Shown in pieces: positions 1 to 10,178 of a stretch of 64,000 nt of DNA; positions within the stretch are counted from its first letter, which is position 1; each line of letters opens with the position of its first letter. The position numbers and the translations under genes are program-made. The notes under the pieces are model-generated. The model searched no databases, was not told where the DNA came from, and saw nothing but the letters and a program-made list of their open reading frames with translations. Source of the stretch: Oopsacas minuta (taxonomy: Eukaryota; Porifera; Hexactinellida; Lyssacinosida; Leucopsacidae); the NCBI GenBank assembly GCA_024704765.1, contig JAKMXF010000343.1, positions 310,001 to 374,000 on the forward strand. The letters run 5' to 3'.

Positions 1-3000
1 TCAACACAGTAGGAAATATAAAGTCACTAGACTTATCTCACAATCAGCTGACTACAATTGAACATGTAACTCACCTGAGACAGATCCGATCACTCAGATT
101 AGATCACAATCAAATACAGGTGTTACCCTCTAGTTTACAGAATCTTAAACAACTACTAACTCTAACTGCAGCTAAGAATTATATTAATAAAATTAATGGG
201 TAAGATAATGTTTATCGATTTTCCATATATGTTCATATTTTCACACCTTTTCAGTGACAACTTTCTGATAGTTTTAATAATTCTCATTCGATATTATAGG
301 CTTCAAAATCTATCAATTAAACATCTCGACCTCCATGGCAACCAGATCAAGCGTGTGGAATCCCTCGAGGGTACACGCTACTTACAACACCTAGATCTAT
401 CTGAGAACTCCATCCAGTCTCTGAGAGGTTTACAGGGACATTCCTGCCTAGAAGAACTGTTGCTAAGCAACAATTCAGTATTAGATATAACAGAAATAAA
501 ATACATTATGGATCTCCGAGCTCTTAGAGAACTTAACTTAAAAGATAATCCAATACAAACACTAGCTGGATATAGAGCTAGTGTGGTGTTTAAGCTGAAT
601 CAGATTAGTTTATTGGATGAAGAAGTTGTTACACCAAAGGAAAAGGTCTGTAATACAGTCACCTCTCGTTACATCAAACACAAATGTATCGAGATACCCG
701 CTTATATCGATGTATGAAATTGTACAAATATAGTCCCAAACCGTCAAAGTTACATATATTCCATCAGTTAAGTAATTTTACAGCGACATGACGTCACTGT
801 TATTTGTCGTTGTACTAGTTTTCAAGGCTTTCCTCGACCTTTTTGGGGTAATTATCAGAAGTTACCAAATTCTACATAAGAAATATTTTATTACTTGATT
901 TCTAATTGTTCGAAATACAAAATTTCAAATTAACATTTGTTAAATTCTAATACTCCATAGACTGTGCTTGTTCCTCACAAGCTGTAACCAATTCCTTTCT
1001 AATCCTCTCGGAATGAAACTTTGCTCTCTCAAACATTTCAACTTTTCGTTCCCCCTCCAATCCAGCTCCTACAGAACTCATATAACTAATCCCACCTTTC
1101 TCAAGCGAACAAACAATTATACTTCCGGAACTCAACTTTTCCTCTTCTGTATTTGGGTCTATAATGACGTAATTCTCGCGAAACATCGCAGCTGTAACAC
1201 ACACTGGAATCTCACGTAGCACTAGCTCATGCTTAGTAACTGAATTGACAATAGGAATGTCCTCATCCTCATCTACAGTTACATGAGGTAATCGCGTGTT
1301 CTTCAGAGCTCCTACTAACGCTAACAGACAAGCATCTAATGCATTACCATCATTGTTACATATAATTATATCACAGAATAATACCCAACTCAATTTCTTA
1401 TGTTCAATACCCAAACTTTTTAAATCAAGCATTTTAGAGTTTGAGACCATTTCCTGTATGATTTGACTGATTGTGTAAGCCTCGTCGTCGTTTGTGTATT
1501 TCGTCAGTCCCTTGCTGATACCAGGGATATCAACGTTTATAACCAAATATCCATGGTTCGGTTTCAAAATAGGAGGGTTAGTTAGTTGTGCTCTTACCCC
1601 ACAGATCACGGTTGTTTTTCCTATTTTTAAAACAGCTGATCCATCAGCTGTTGATATGCTACCGATGCCAATGTTAAGATATCTGTACTCGTTAAGCTTT
1701 CTACCGTCTGGTCGTATTTCATGATCTAGAAATCTCTGGTAGTACTCATCCGGTTGACAGGATAGGAAATTTTCTGCCATATTATAGCTGTTCAATAGAA
1801 ACTGATATTACAGAATACTTCTTATAAAATTTAAAATTAGTAAAATATTTACTGAAAGAAGGTTTAAAGCAAAATAGTATCAATAATTGTATTTGCTTTA
1901 ATGGAAGTTTATTGGGAGAAAACTTGGTAATTGGCACATTTTGAAAGATTCTCACTCCAAGTTTTGTATTTCATTTTTATGAAGGATTACATAATCAGCA
2001 ATTCACAACCCTTTTCTACAGCTAATTAAACGCTAGCGCAATGATTTATCGCATTTTACTCTATTTCCTTTTACTAATTATATCTGTGTTTAGGTTAATG
2101 CAAAGAATGCACATGATCCTCCATTACAAGTACAAGCCAGTATACAACATATCAATAACTTGACCCTATCTGTACCCTTAGCTCATAAGATACTATATAG
2201 TACTCTATCTAATAATGACGAGCCGTATCCTATGTTGGTGAGTTAGTGTTAAGTGTATGGCAGGTGGGACGTGTAATATTAGTTTGTATATATGTATGTA
2301 CATTGTACAGATATTATACTCCAAAAGTGTGAAAATTCCGGTTTTTGTCAATTTCGGTGGGATGACATCAAAAAACGAGACGTCCAGTCAAAAATAGGCC
2401 ATAGGCAACACATTTGAATTATCCAGTTATCGCGAACATACCGGATATAACCACCATCCTCTAGAAAATGTTTACATCAATTCCGATATAATTCCTATTC
2501 CCCAAGAGTGTTCTTATAACCGGCATCCACTGTACAGTCTATTATACATACCCATTATATCTATTAGGTGCTTGTTGGTCCTATGGGATCAGGAAAGAAG
2601 CAGCTAGCCCTGAGACTAGCTGCAGAATACCCGTATATATTCGGGTATGTACCCTCACACACAACTAGAGCAATATACCCACATGAAGAGAGGAACAGAG
2701 AGTATGTATTCTGTTCTGAGAAAGAATGGGAGACTCAGTTTAGTGCTGGAATGTTCATAGAACATTACAGAGGACTTGTAAGTTATATATTTATTATAGA
2801 TAACGATCAATTCGGGAACATACCATTTCAAAGAGACTTTGTCATTTGAACTATGACAGAAATGTCATTGTGAAATTCTTACATATTTGTCTACTCCAGT
2901 AATATCGAATTACCCACTTATATCGTAATATGAAATTGTATGGATATTGTCCCAAATCGTTAAAGTAATTTCAATTTCTCGGTTATATCGCGGCAATTAT

Positions 3001-6000
3001 GGCAGTCCCTTGAGCTCCGATATAAAGAGAGTTTCCTATGCCATTATATTCAATTCATAACCAATAGTTACCATATTGTAATTATAATCCATAGTCCAGT
3101 GCACAATAACAAAATATCACTGAAATACAGCTAAAGACTCCCACATCTGTCTAACCTCTACCTCCATACTACCATCATACATCATACAATCTGCTCTATA
3201 ACCAGCTACACCCCTATAACCACCTCTACTTATAGTCTGTGTCTTAATGCTTAAACTCTGTCCATTGTCAAACCAATATTCTCCCGTGAGATTCGTGCCA
3301 GGAAGCTCTATACTTAAATAAGGAGATTGTGATATTGAATCCCAATTGTATTGAGTTAGACCTGTGTTAATGTATTTATTGATGACGTCACCGTAACACA
3401 TTTGTTCTGTCAGTTCTTCTTTACACTTGTCAAGTACACATCTGCCATCAGAGGTCATATTTTGACAGGTGAGGAAATATCCGTACCAGGGTAGACTAGC
3501 TACCAGATGGTCTATAGGGACACCAGCTTGAAAGTACTCCGTCAGGCCTAGAATGATATCAAAATGTAAATTTTGATTTGTTCTGCCAATATACAAATTG
3601 GAGAACCCGAGGTTAGCAAATACAATCTTGTGAAATTTATATAAATAACCAACTCACTTGACATAATCTTATAAATAGGAGCATTAGGTGCTGGATAACA
3701 AGGAGGCCCTGCTATTACACTAGACATATCATGCTCTCTAACCATAAAATAATCTACGTATTTTGATAGCTCTTTATAAATATCCCTCTCATCTGAATCA
3801 AGATACCAACTCACGCTGTAACTCAGTTCATAAGACGAACTCGCGGTTTTTAACACTGTATATAACTCCTTTACGAATTGTATTAATAAGGAATGTTTCT
3901 TAAGAGGAGCGTATTCCTGATAATTAACATTAATCCCATCTAGGTTTTGTTTCTTAATATTTGCAACCTGTTCTAATATCCACTTATCTTGAACAGTCTT
4001 TTCGTATATGACGTCACTTGTTATTTTAACATGATAATGTACTTGTACATTATTCACGTGTGCTAGGCAAATTAAATCAGGGTCGATCTGTTTAGAAGTT
4101 ACGATAATTTCGGTTATGAGGGAGAGATCGTATTTATGCCAGTCGGCATTCGCCGCGGAGTAGACTGCGATTATTTTGTTACCTTTCCTTCCTAAAGGTT
4201 GACAAAGTGTTTTATTATGACATAGACATTTGGCATTATAGGAATTGTGATTGAAGCTGATAGGCCAAGCATCTAGCGTGAATATACAAGCAAAAATGAG
4301 AAATATTTGAATATTCATTTTACGAATTAACTTAACAACTGTTACTCCAATTTTATACTAACCAGATACTTCCTTTTAATTGTTATAATGTGTAGTTAGT
4401 TCCTGAGGTTACCCGCTTAATTAGAATATAATTAAGATCTGATTTATAACAATAAGAGGATATTCAGGATTATAACGGAGGATATATGTTGAATTGTTTG
4501 GATTAATTAAACTCCCAATTACAAAAGTGTTAGTAAATGTCGACTACCGTTATATCAGTGTTCGATGTAACGGTAGTGACTGTATTTATGTTCACTACGC
4601 AACATTAGACTAATGATATAATTACAAAAAGTAATAGTCACTAACATTAATAATTTTGTATAATACAATCATACAGCTAATTTATATTATTGCTAGTTTC
4701 TATAAAAACTATTAACAACCTGATTTATAAGGTGTGAAAATACAAATTTTGCGATTAAAATCACATACAAACATCCTAATCCACCTTCAACACCAGTAGG
4801 CATAGCGAGTAATAACAGAATAACAGATGGTAACTTTAGTAAATATACGCTAGTGAGTATTGGAGTGTTCCTATAGACTACTATGAGTGAAAAATATGTA
4901 GTGTAAGTTATTACAGTGAAAGTGATAGGGAATAGTATAGGTATTCCGTAAGTGATGTAGTAAGAGAGTGAGATATCCTTTTCTTCTAACTCAAGCTGTA
5001 TTATCTTTCTATAGATAAAACATATAATACGTATTTGTACAGTCTACTCCAGTTATATCGAAGTTCAACTGGCCACCATAATTTCTTCGATAACAGAATC
5101 ACCGATGTTAATTTGACGGTTTGTGACCATATTTGTACAATTTTAAGCTTCGATATCAGCGAGTATTTCGAAATATCCGTGTTTGATGTAGCGGGAGTTG
5201 ACTGTATTTGAAATACCAATTTACTTTTTGATCAAATGCGGATATATCCATGGTGCAAATTCACAGTTAAATAATGTGATCAGTGCTACATTATCAAAAT
5301 GCAGTCTATTCCTGTTATATCAAACACGGATATTTCGAAATACCCGCTAATATCGAAGCTTAAAATTGTACAAATATGGTCACAAACCGTCAAAGTAACA
5401 TAATTAAATCTGGTATATAGAACTCTCGAAGTAATTATAGCTGTCCATTGAGCTCTGATATAACAGGAGTTGGCTGTATTTACCGATCTAATTTGGCAAT
5501 CTTTGGGAACTGATCTACGCTATGATAATTCCTCTTCTCAATCTCCAACTCTCTGATTTTATTCTGAATTTCTACAACTTTTCTGTAGTCACTACCGCCA
5601 AATATTCTCTGTAGAACATTAGTTATTCTGTTCATATGCAGTTTTATCTCCTCAAGTATTAGAATACTCAAGCATATAACTAACATCTGACTGTAGTTAA
5701 CTTCTATTAGAATTGTCATATCTAAATTATACAAAATATTTAAGTTAGTGTCAGCAGATAGTTTTTATCCAAAATTCATTATTGGCTGTTTAGACTTTAA
5801 GCATTATTTTATGAATTAATTAGTGTGTTTATACGTAAACAAAAATTACGCCATCAACTTGTTTGTTGTGATAGTAATTAATTTTAGAGTAATATATATA
5901 TATATATGTAAAAATTGGAGAAATAGCTCATCAGTTATTGTGTTAGAAATATTTGTAAATATTTGTATTTCTAGGCAGGTGGAGGAAAATACGGCCTGTC

Positions 6001-9000
6001 TATCAACACCATAGAGTCTATAGCAGCTCACGGACTAGCTAGCATTACATGCATGGAGTATGAGGGGGTATTAGTATTAAAGAGAACTCATTTTGAACCT
6101 CGTTATGTCCTGATACTACCTTACACTGAAAGAGATCATTGCAGCTATATGAAGGCTGCTAAGTTCTATACTGAAGTACAGATACAGCAATCTATTAACA
6201 GGTGGAGGTTCATTCATGTGAATCAACGGTCCTCTACCTGGGGTTCATTGGCCTATTGATGGTCCACGAACGACAGCCAATGGGTCCACAGGATCTCAAA
6301 ATGTGTATGCAGTCCATGGGAGGGTCAATATACTGTTATGAATTGGTATAGGAATTCTACGAGTAAAATGATTCTATGTTATACGAAACACAGGAAAATA
6401 CGTCAAATTTGCCCTCAATGCTTCTCCAAAGAGAATAAATACGAATACGAAAAAGTTGATTATTTCGACAACCCGTTCATGTTCATAATAACGAAAGCAT
6501 ATACAAGTATGCCGTACTCCTCCTGGGGTAATATTTAGCGAATTTTCGCATATGTAGAAAAAGTATTGTCGATTATATGAATAGAGCTCTGTCGAAGAAT
6601 TTCTGAATATGTCTGAATAGAAAGTAATAACAGCTTCTTAGCCATCTTACTATTGCTATACAAAACTTGCTTTTTCTTCAAGCAAAAGTGTTGAAACTAT
6701 TTCTCCACATCCACTTATTTAACACATATTATTTTCAGTACCGAATTGTTCAGTTCATTTGGCTAGTATGTATTTTTGTGAAACTAACCTTTATTGAAAG
6801 TTAAAGTGAAATATTTATGATTACTTCCATAAACTAGATACTCGGAATAGAATATTATATTATTGAAAGTAAAATAAGAGTGTGATTAATATTTTGATCA
6901 TAAGGTCATGTAGAGTATATACTTATTTCACTTTGCCTGCAGAAGGATTCATTTGGATTTTTCCAAATTCATGGATAGTTCTTTGGTGGCATATTGTGTA
7001 ATCCACATTTTACTACTTGTATAGTTTTCAATTATTTTAATGTACAGAGCGCGATAAGATAATCGAAGGGTCAAAAATTTTTTACATATTAACTGCTGTC
7101 CCAGTTTTCGAAGAATTCCGGATGAGAAACAAATTCATGGCCTAAAGGTATATTGTATATTTGATAAGGTGACGATGAGGAGTAGTAAATTGTTTGGAAT
7201 GCCAAGCTAGTTTGTAACAAATGGATAAATTCTTGAATCAGATGGCGGAATTTTTCGGTTACCACCATCTCCCAATTTTATAATTTTGTAATAGGAGAAA
7301 GATTTATAAGAATGTGAATCAAGACAGTCCTGGGTTCTTTGACATGATAATCAGCTGTTCCAGTATAGAAGAGAGTTATCAACAACTCAAACAACTAATT
7401 ATAGCTTACTGTGGACTCAGTACACAGACTTCTGAAGCAGGTTAATGTTAAATCTCCCCCTAATAAGTAAATACAAATCATTATAATAATTTCCTGGGAT
7501 TTTCCCAAAATACCCTCGATTTCCAAGTCTCACATTCATCAATAGCAATTCCAGGCTATTATTTGGGAAACACATATCAAAAATACCCGCTCATATCGTA
7601 ATCTTAAATTGCACAAATATGGCCCCCAAACCGTCAAAGTACATGAAAACCCATCTCTTATACCGAAGTAATTATCGCAATCTTTTGAACTTCGAAATAA
7701 CTGGAATTGACTGTATTTAGAATTATTATCAGTGAAATATAATATGAACTTATAATAAGCATTATTAATATATTTATCAACTTATAAGAATTACAATTTT
7801 CCGTCTACAATATCTGTTATGAAGATACACTTGTTTAACAAATTTCGGAATGAGTTTGGTGATTTGTGTATCTCCGTAGCTGTAGAAATTATATTAAATA
7901 TATATGGTTTTACAAGAAACCCAGGAAAATAATTACCAATTCAATATATGTAACTTTTAATATTACTGGAGTTGACTATGTTTAATATGAAATATGTTAT
8001 CACAATCTGTTCAAAGTATTCCCATTAGCTTATTATTACAACACACTACTATGTGGACAGAAATATTAGAGATTTTAGCTGGCTTTTTCGCATGCTACTG
8101 TATATTCTTCCTATACATCTGGATACGTAGTCGTATATGTAAGCGTATGATGCTATTAGATCGTCATATTGTTATAACAGGAGGTTCTGCAGGTATTGGA
8201 CTAGAATTAGCTAAGAAATCGTATTCGAAAGGTTGTTCTGTTACTATTATAGCAAGAGATCAGGGTAGGATAGACAAAGCTCTGGTAGAAATTGAGAAAT
8301 GTAAGGGAATACAGGCTATGGACAGAATATCAACATTCCGCGAGCCGTATAAACAAACTCTAAATGCATACTCCGTAGACCTATCTACACAACTTGATTG
8401 CACAGAGCTTATAGCTAAAATTGAAGAGAATGGTGGACCAATAGATGTACTTATAAATAACGCTGGGTTTGCGTATGTAGCTCCGTTTGAAACATCAGAT
8501 CTGAGTGAATTCAGACTAATGATGGATACAAATTATTTCCCAGGGGTGTATCTATCTCAAGCTGTAGTCCCCAGTATGAAAGATAGGAAATCCGGTAGAA
8601 TCGTATTCGTATCTTCACAAGCTAGTCAAGCTGGTATATACGGGTATACTGGTTATGCAGCAACTAAATGTGCTATAAACGGATTCGCACAAGTATTGCA
8701 GTCTGAATTGAAACCGTTTAATATACGAGTTTGCATATCATTTCCTCCAGATACAGATACACCGGGATTCGCGAAAGAAAATGAAATAAAGCCTGAGTTA
8801 ACGAAAATACTCTCTGAAACAGGAAGTGTGTTTAAACCGCAGAAAATCGCGGAAGATATTCTCAAAGGTATCGATTTCGGCCGGTTTTATATTTATCACG
8901 GTTTTGACGGGTTTTTCCTTGCAATGTTAAACAGTGGGATGTCTCCTGTACACAGTTTGTTAGAGGGGGTGAGACAAGTCGCACTGTTGAGTTTATTCAG

Positions 9001-9496
9001 ATTCATATCATTCTTCTATCTACTCGGATTTGATAGAACTATTGCAAGGAAACTAATGGAGAAAGAAAAGAATGATTAAATCATTTTTGGATTTGAATAG
9101 TAGAATTTTGTTATAAAAATTTGTATTTATCCTTTACTTTAAAATATTTTCTTTGCCAAGGATTATAGGTAATATAATACAGTGTCAACTCCATAAACGG
9201 AGTGCCAGAGAAGCCGAAAATTGGTATTATGGAATGATGATAAATCAGAAAGCTGTACTAATTATTGAAATTAAATTTTAGGATTTTCATCAGGAGTCAG
9301 TAGTTCAGAGAATTCAATATCCAGTACTCCAGAGCCTAGACTGTATGGAGATATTCCTACACACACAATGCGCAGCTCTACTTCTCATACAAAACATTCT
9401 GATACGGGTGATATAAACATTTTCTATAATTCTACACAAACAATTCACTTCTTACAACTTTCACATATGGCCATAGATGAAATAGAACTTTCTTAA
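1..9496 (+). CDS. LRGUK: LRGUK-like protein: leucine-rich repeats + guanylate kinase domain (5' end outside window)
   Basis: Exons I can chain in phase: 1-199, 300-645, 2094-2237, 2568-2777, 5975-6201, 7295-7440 and a last exon from 9282. The first two carry leucine-rich repeats (LDLSHNQL, LRLDHNQI, LDLHGNQI, LDLSENSI, LNLKDNPI) and an LRR cap. Exon 4 opens the guanylate kinase domain with a P-loop-like VGPMGSGKK and SHTTRA. Exon 5 continues with GGKYGLSINTIE and FEPRYVLILP, and exon 6 ends the kinase fold. This LRR-then-GuK order is known from LRGUK, a protein of sperm head and tail formation; that role is family knowledge. The serine-rich end is uncertain: reading on gives a stop at 9494-9496, but a donor at about 9410 could lead to a later exon. 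Four other genes lie inside its introns. Confidence 0.85.
947..1780 (-). CDS. EXOSC8: Exosome complex component RRP43
   Basis: Single-exon gene of 277 residues when started at the second methionine (MAENFLS), close to the usual 276 of animal EXOSC8; a start 15 bases upstream is also open. It has the RNase PH fold: RPDGR near the N-terminus, GSISTADGSA and a KIGKTTVICGVRA strand, then LDACLLALVGALKN and a C-terminal helix. The product is expected to be a non-catalytic ring subunit of the RNA exosome, in 3'-5' RNA processing and decay. It lies antisense within LRGUK intron 646-2093. EXOSC8 rather than EXOSC7 or EXOSC9 is inferred from the N-terminal YYQRFL...RPDGR and the GNALDACLLAL block. Confidence 0.85.
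   Translation of the reverse strand: MAENFLSCQPDEYYQRFLDHEIRPDGRKLNEYRYLNIGIGSISTADGSAVLKIGKTTVICGVRAQLTNPPILKPNHGYLVINVDIPGISKGLTKYTNDDEAYTISQIIQEMVSNSKMLDLKSLGIEHKKLSWVLFCDIIICNNDGNALDACLLALVGALKNTRLPHVTVDEDEDIPIVNSVTKHELVLREIPVCVTAAMFRENYVIIDPNTEEEKLSSGSIIVCSLEKGGISYMSSVGAGLEGERKVEMFERAKFHSERIRKELVTACEEQAQSMEY
2390..2560. repeat. MITE-like repeat, 'CCGGTTATAAGAAC' family (degraded)
   Basis: AT-rich stretch with paired motifs of the form CCGGATATAA / TTATAACCGG ending in CACTGTACAG. The same motifs recur at about 17640-17790 and 50690-50780. Terminal inverted motifs next to a TACAGT-like end suggest a short non-autonomous DNA transposon. It sits just upstream of the guanylate kinase exon of LRGUK. 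Confidence 0.45.
2890..3040. repeat. Pogo-like MITE, family A (degraded copy)
   Basis: Shares the core of family A: 'tactccagtaatatcgaa' at one end, the internal block related to 'gtcccaaatcgttaaagta', and a 'gctccgatataa' arm at the other end. Both termini have diverged from the consensus seen at 10041-10178. Confidence 0.6.
3117..4318 (-). CDS. CTBS: Di-N-acetylchitobiase-like GH18 protein with both catalytic acids replaced
   Basis: Two exons, 3658-4318 and 3117-3547, joined through a 110-bp intron with the split codon A|GC. The protein starts with a hydrophobic signal peptide (MNIQIFLIFACIFTLDAW). Blocks of lysosomal di-N-acetylchitobiase are present: KIIAVYSAAN, SYSVSWYLDSD, LVASLPWYGYFLTC, the cysteine pattern after it, and WYDN-like EYWFDNGQSLSIK followed by GYRGVAGYRADC. 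The family cleaves reducing-end GlcNAc from N-glycan chitobiose in lysosomes. Here the GH18 active-site strand, DGINIDIE-like in active members, reads LDGINVNYQE, so the second aspartate is Asn and the proton-donor glutamate is Gln. Activity is therefore doubtful, and a binding-only role is possible. The gene lies antisense in an LRGUK intron. Confidence 0.8.
4319..4692. other. Non-coding gap between CTBS-like gene and GET1, with short MITE fragment
   Basis: No coding exon seen. A short family A remnant lies at about 4540-4590 ('cgactaccgttatatc' facing 'gatgtaacggtagtgactgta'). Confidence 0.5.
4693..5734 (-). CDS. GET1: Guided entry of tail-anchored proteins factor 1 (WRB/GET1)
   Basis: Two exons on the minus strand, 5484-5734 and 4693-5008, with the codon CG|A split between them; about 188 residues. 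Exon 1 gives an N-terminal membrane segment and then a charged coiled coil (VEIQNKIRELEIEKRNYHSV, then DQFPKIAKLDR). Exon 2 continues KIIQLELEEKD and adds two hydrophobic segments with AMPTGVEGGLG, matching the FPTRVAGGVG motif of the family. GET1/WRB is the ER-membrane receptor that, with CAML/GET2, receives tail-anchored proteins from GET3. The intron (5009-5483) is almost wholly two MITE copies in opposite orientation. The gene lies inside an LRGUK intron on the opposite strand. Confidence 0.8.
5039..5210. repeat. Pogo-like MITE, family A (near full length)
   Basis: About 172 bp with terminal inverted repeats, CAGTCTACTCCAGTTATATC at one end and the complement of CAACTCCCGCTACATC at the other. 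The left end is preceded by TA and the right end is followed by TA, consistent with a TA target duplication. The internal block 'gacggtttgtgaccatatttgtaca' is shared with the other copies. Confidence 0.75.
5299..5479. repeat. Pogo-like MITE, family A (near full length, opposite orientation)
   Basis: Second copy in the GET1 intron, inverted relative to 5039-5210. The block 'acaaatatggtcacaaaccg' is the reverse complement of the one in the neighbour. It ends with 'gatataacaggagttggctgta'-type sequence immediately before the GET1 donor site. Confidence 0.75.
6202..7294. other. LRGUK intron with hAT-like repeat fragment
   Basis: No supported coding exon. At about 6255-6330 there is a fragment reading 'ggtccacgaacgacagcc' then 'ccacaggatctcaaaat', which recurs at 28640-28700 and 29325-29390 and belongs to the hAT-like family whose best copy is at 52967-53134. 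Confidence 0.5.
7568..7718. repeat. Pogo-like MITE, family A (partial)
   Basis: Contains the core 'ggcccccaaaccgtcaaagt' and the right arm 'cgaaataactggaattgactgta'. The left terminus is lost. It lies shortly upstream of KDSR. Confidence 0.6.
8051..9079 (+). CDS. KDSR: 3-ketodihydrosphingosine reductase
   Basis: Intronless short-chain dehydrogenase. The open frame starts at 7994 (361 residues); I prefer the methionine at 8051 (MWTEILEIL), which puts an N-terminal membrane segment at the very start, as in the family, and gives 342 residues. Numbered from the 7994 start: cofactor loop TGGSAGIG at 62-69, NNAG at 155-158, SS at 207-208, YAATK with Tyr221 and Lys225, and the hallmark FPPDTDTPGF that follows. 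The enzyme reduces 3-ketodihydrosphingosine to dihydrosphingosine with NADPH on the cytosolic face of the ER, the second step of sphingolipid synthesis. A C-terminal hydrophobic stretch (LLSLFRFISFFYLLGF) matches the family. It sits on the same strand between LRGUK exons. Confidence 0.9.
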   Translation: MWTEILEILAGFFACYCIFFLYIWIRSRICKRMMLLDRHIVITGGSAGIGLELAKKSYSKGCSVTIIARDQGRIDKALVEIEKCKGIQAMDRISTFREPYKQTLNAYSVDLSTQLDCTELIAKIEENGGPIDVLINNAGFAYVAPFETSDLSEFRLMMDTNYFPGVYLSQAVVPSMKDRKSGRIVFVSSQASQAGIYGYTGYAATKCAINGFAQVLQSELKPFNIRVCISFPPDTDTPGFAKENEIKPELTKILSETGSVFKPQKIAEDILKGIDFGRFYIYHGFDGFFLAMLNSGMSPVHSLLEGVRQVALLSLFRFISFFYLLGFDRTIARKLMEKEKND

Positions 9497-10021
9497 ATAA
9501 TTGCGTATCAAAATGATCATTAAATGATGTTAAAATTACTTTTGCATTATTTTTCACAAGTTGATACTGCCACGATAGAATCTGTCTGTGTTTGATTACA
9601 TGTTGCATAGCGTATATGGTAACCATGGTAACATAAGCCACTAGACAAAGGTATGTATTTATGAATTTATCGGATAAAATACTGTAGTTCTAGAGTGGGC
9701 AAATTTAAAATATGATATCAAATTTTTGAAGTGAAATATTTCTATAGGTGGGAGTTCTCAACCAGTTCTAGCTAGACCATGGTCTCGTCCTACATCTTCT
9801 AAGAATTCAAACCGAGAAGATATCAGTTTTTTTACAGTATCAGTAAGGTATGGAGGTTCTGAGATAAGTGCTTCTAACTTCTCAGAAATGTTACCTAATA
9901 AGATGGCTATGATGCGAGCTGCTGCTTCTGGGAAGCAGGAATCTTCCTCTTTCGTTTCTCTAAGCACAAAGTCCAGGAAGGTATACATTGCTACTGATTC
10001 GATTCTGCTTATTTGGATCAA
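9432..10021 (-). CDS. Unassigned alpha-helical protein, two 3' exons
   Basis: Two minus-strand blocks fit as consecutive exons: one ending at about 9764 (DSCFPEAAARIIAILLGNIS ... FEFLEDVGRDHGLA) and the last one from 9640 down to a stop at 9432 (MQHVIKHRQILSWQYQLVKN ... FKKVLFHLWPYVKVV). The donor ACTG|GTTGAG and acceptor TTTGTCTAG agree in phase. The upstream boundary is unclear; an acceptor at about 9956 is possible, and a MITE begins at 10041. The pattern of leucine-rich helices resembles ARM/HEAT-type repeats, but I do not recognise the family. The last exon overlaps, on the other strand, the read-through end of LRGUK. Confidence 0.4.
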
Positions 10022-10040
10022 ATATCATATGACCCAATTA

Positions 10041-10178
10041 CAGTCAATTCCCGTTATATCGAAGTCTGAAATTATACAAATATGGTCGCAAACCATCAAA
10101 GCAATATAAATTATATCGGTTACATCAAAGTAATTATCATGGTCCCTTGAGTTTTGATATAACGGGAATTAACTGTAG
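10041..10178. repeat. Pogo-like MITE, family A (best preserved copy)
   Basis: 138 bp bounded by CAGTCAATTCCCGTTATATC and the complementary GATATAACGGGAATTAACTG, flanked by TA on both sides ('ta|cag...ctg|ta'). Inside are 'acaaatatggtcgcaaacc' and 'taattatcatggtcccttga'. There is no coding capacity, so it is non-autonomous. Confidence 0.8.

Noticed and set aside
5001-5219. 72-residue minus-strand open frame
   Set aside because: It is the translation of a family A MITE, plus the start of GET1 exon 2 in another frame.
9749-9860. Plus-strand exon candidate GGSSQPVLARPWSRPTSS
   Set aside because: Its phase does not join to the LRGUK exon ending at 9409, and the antisense frame is the better protein.
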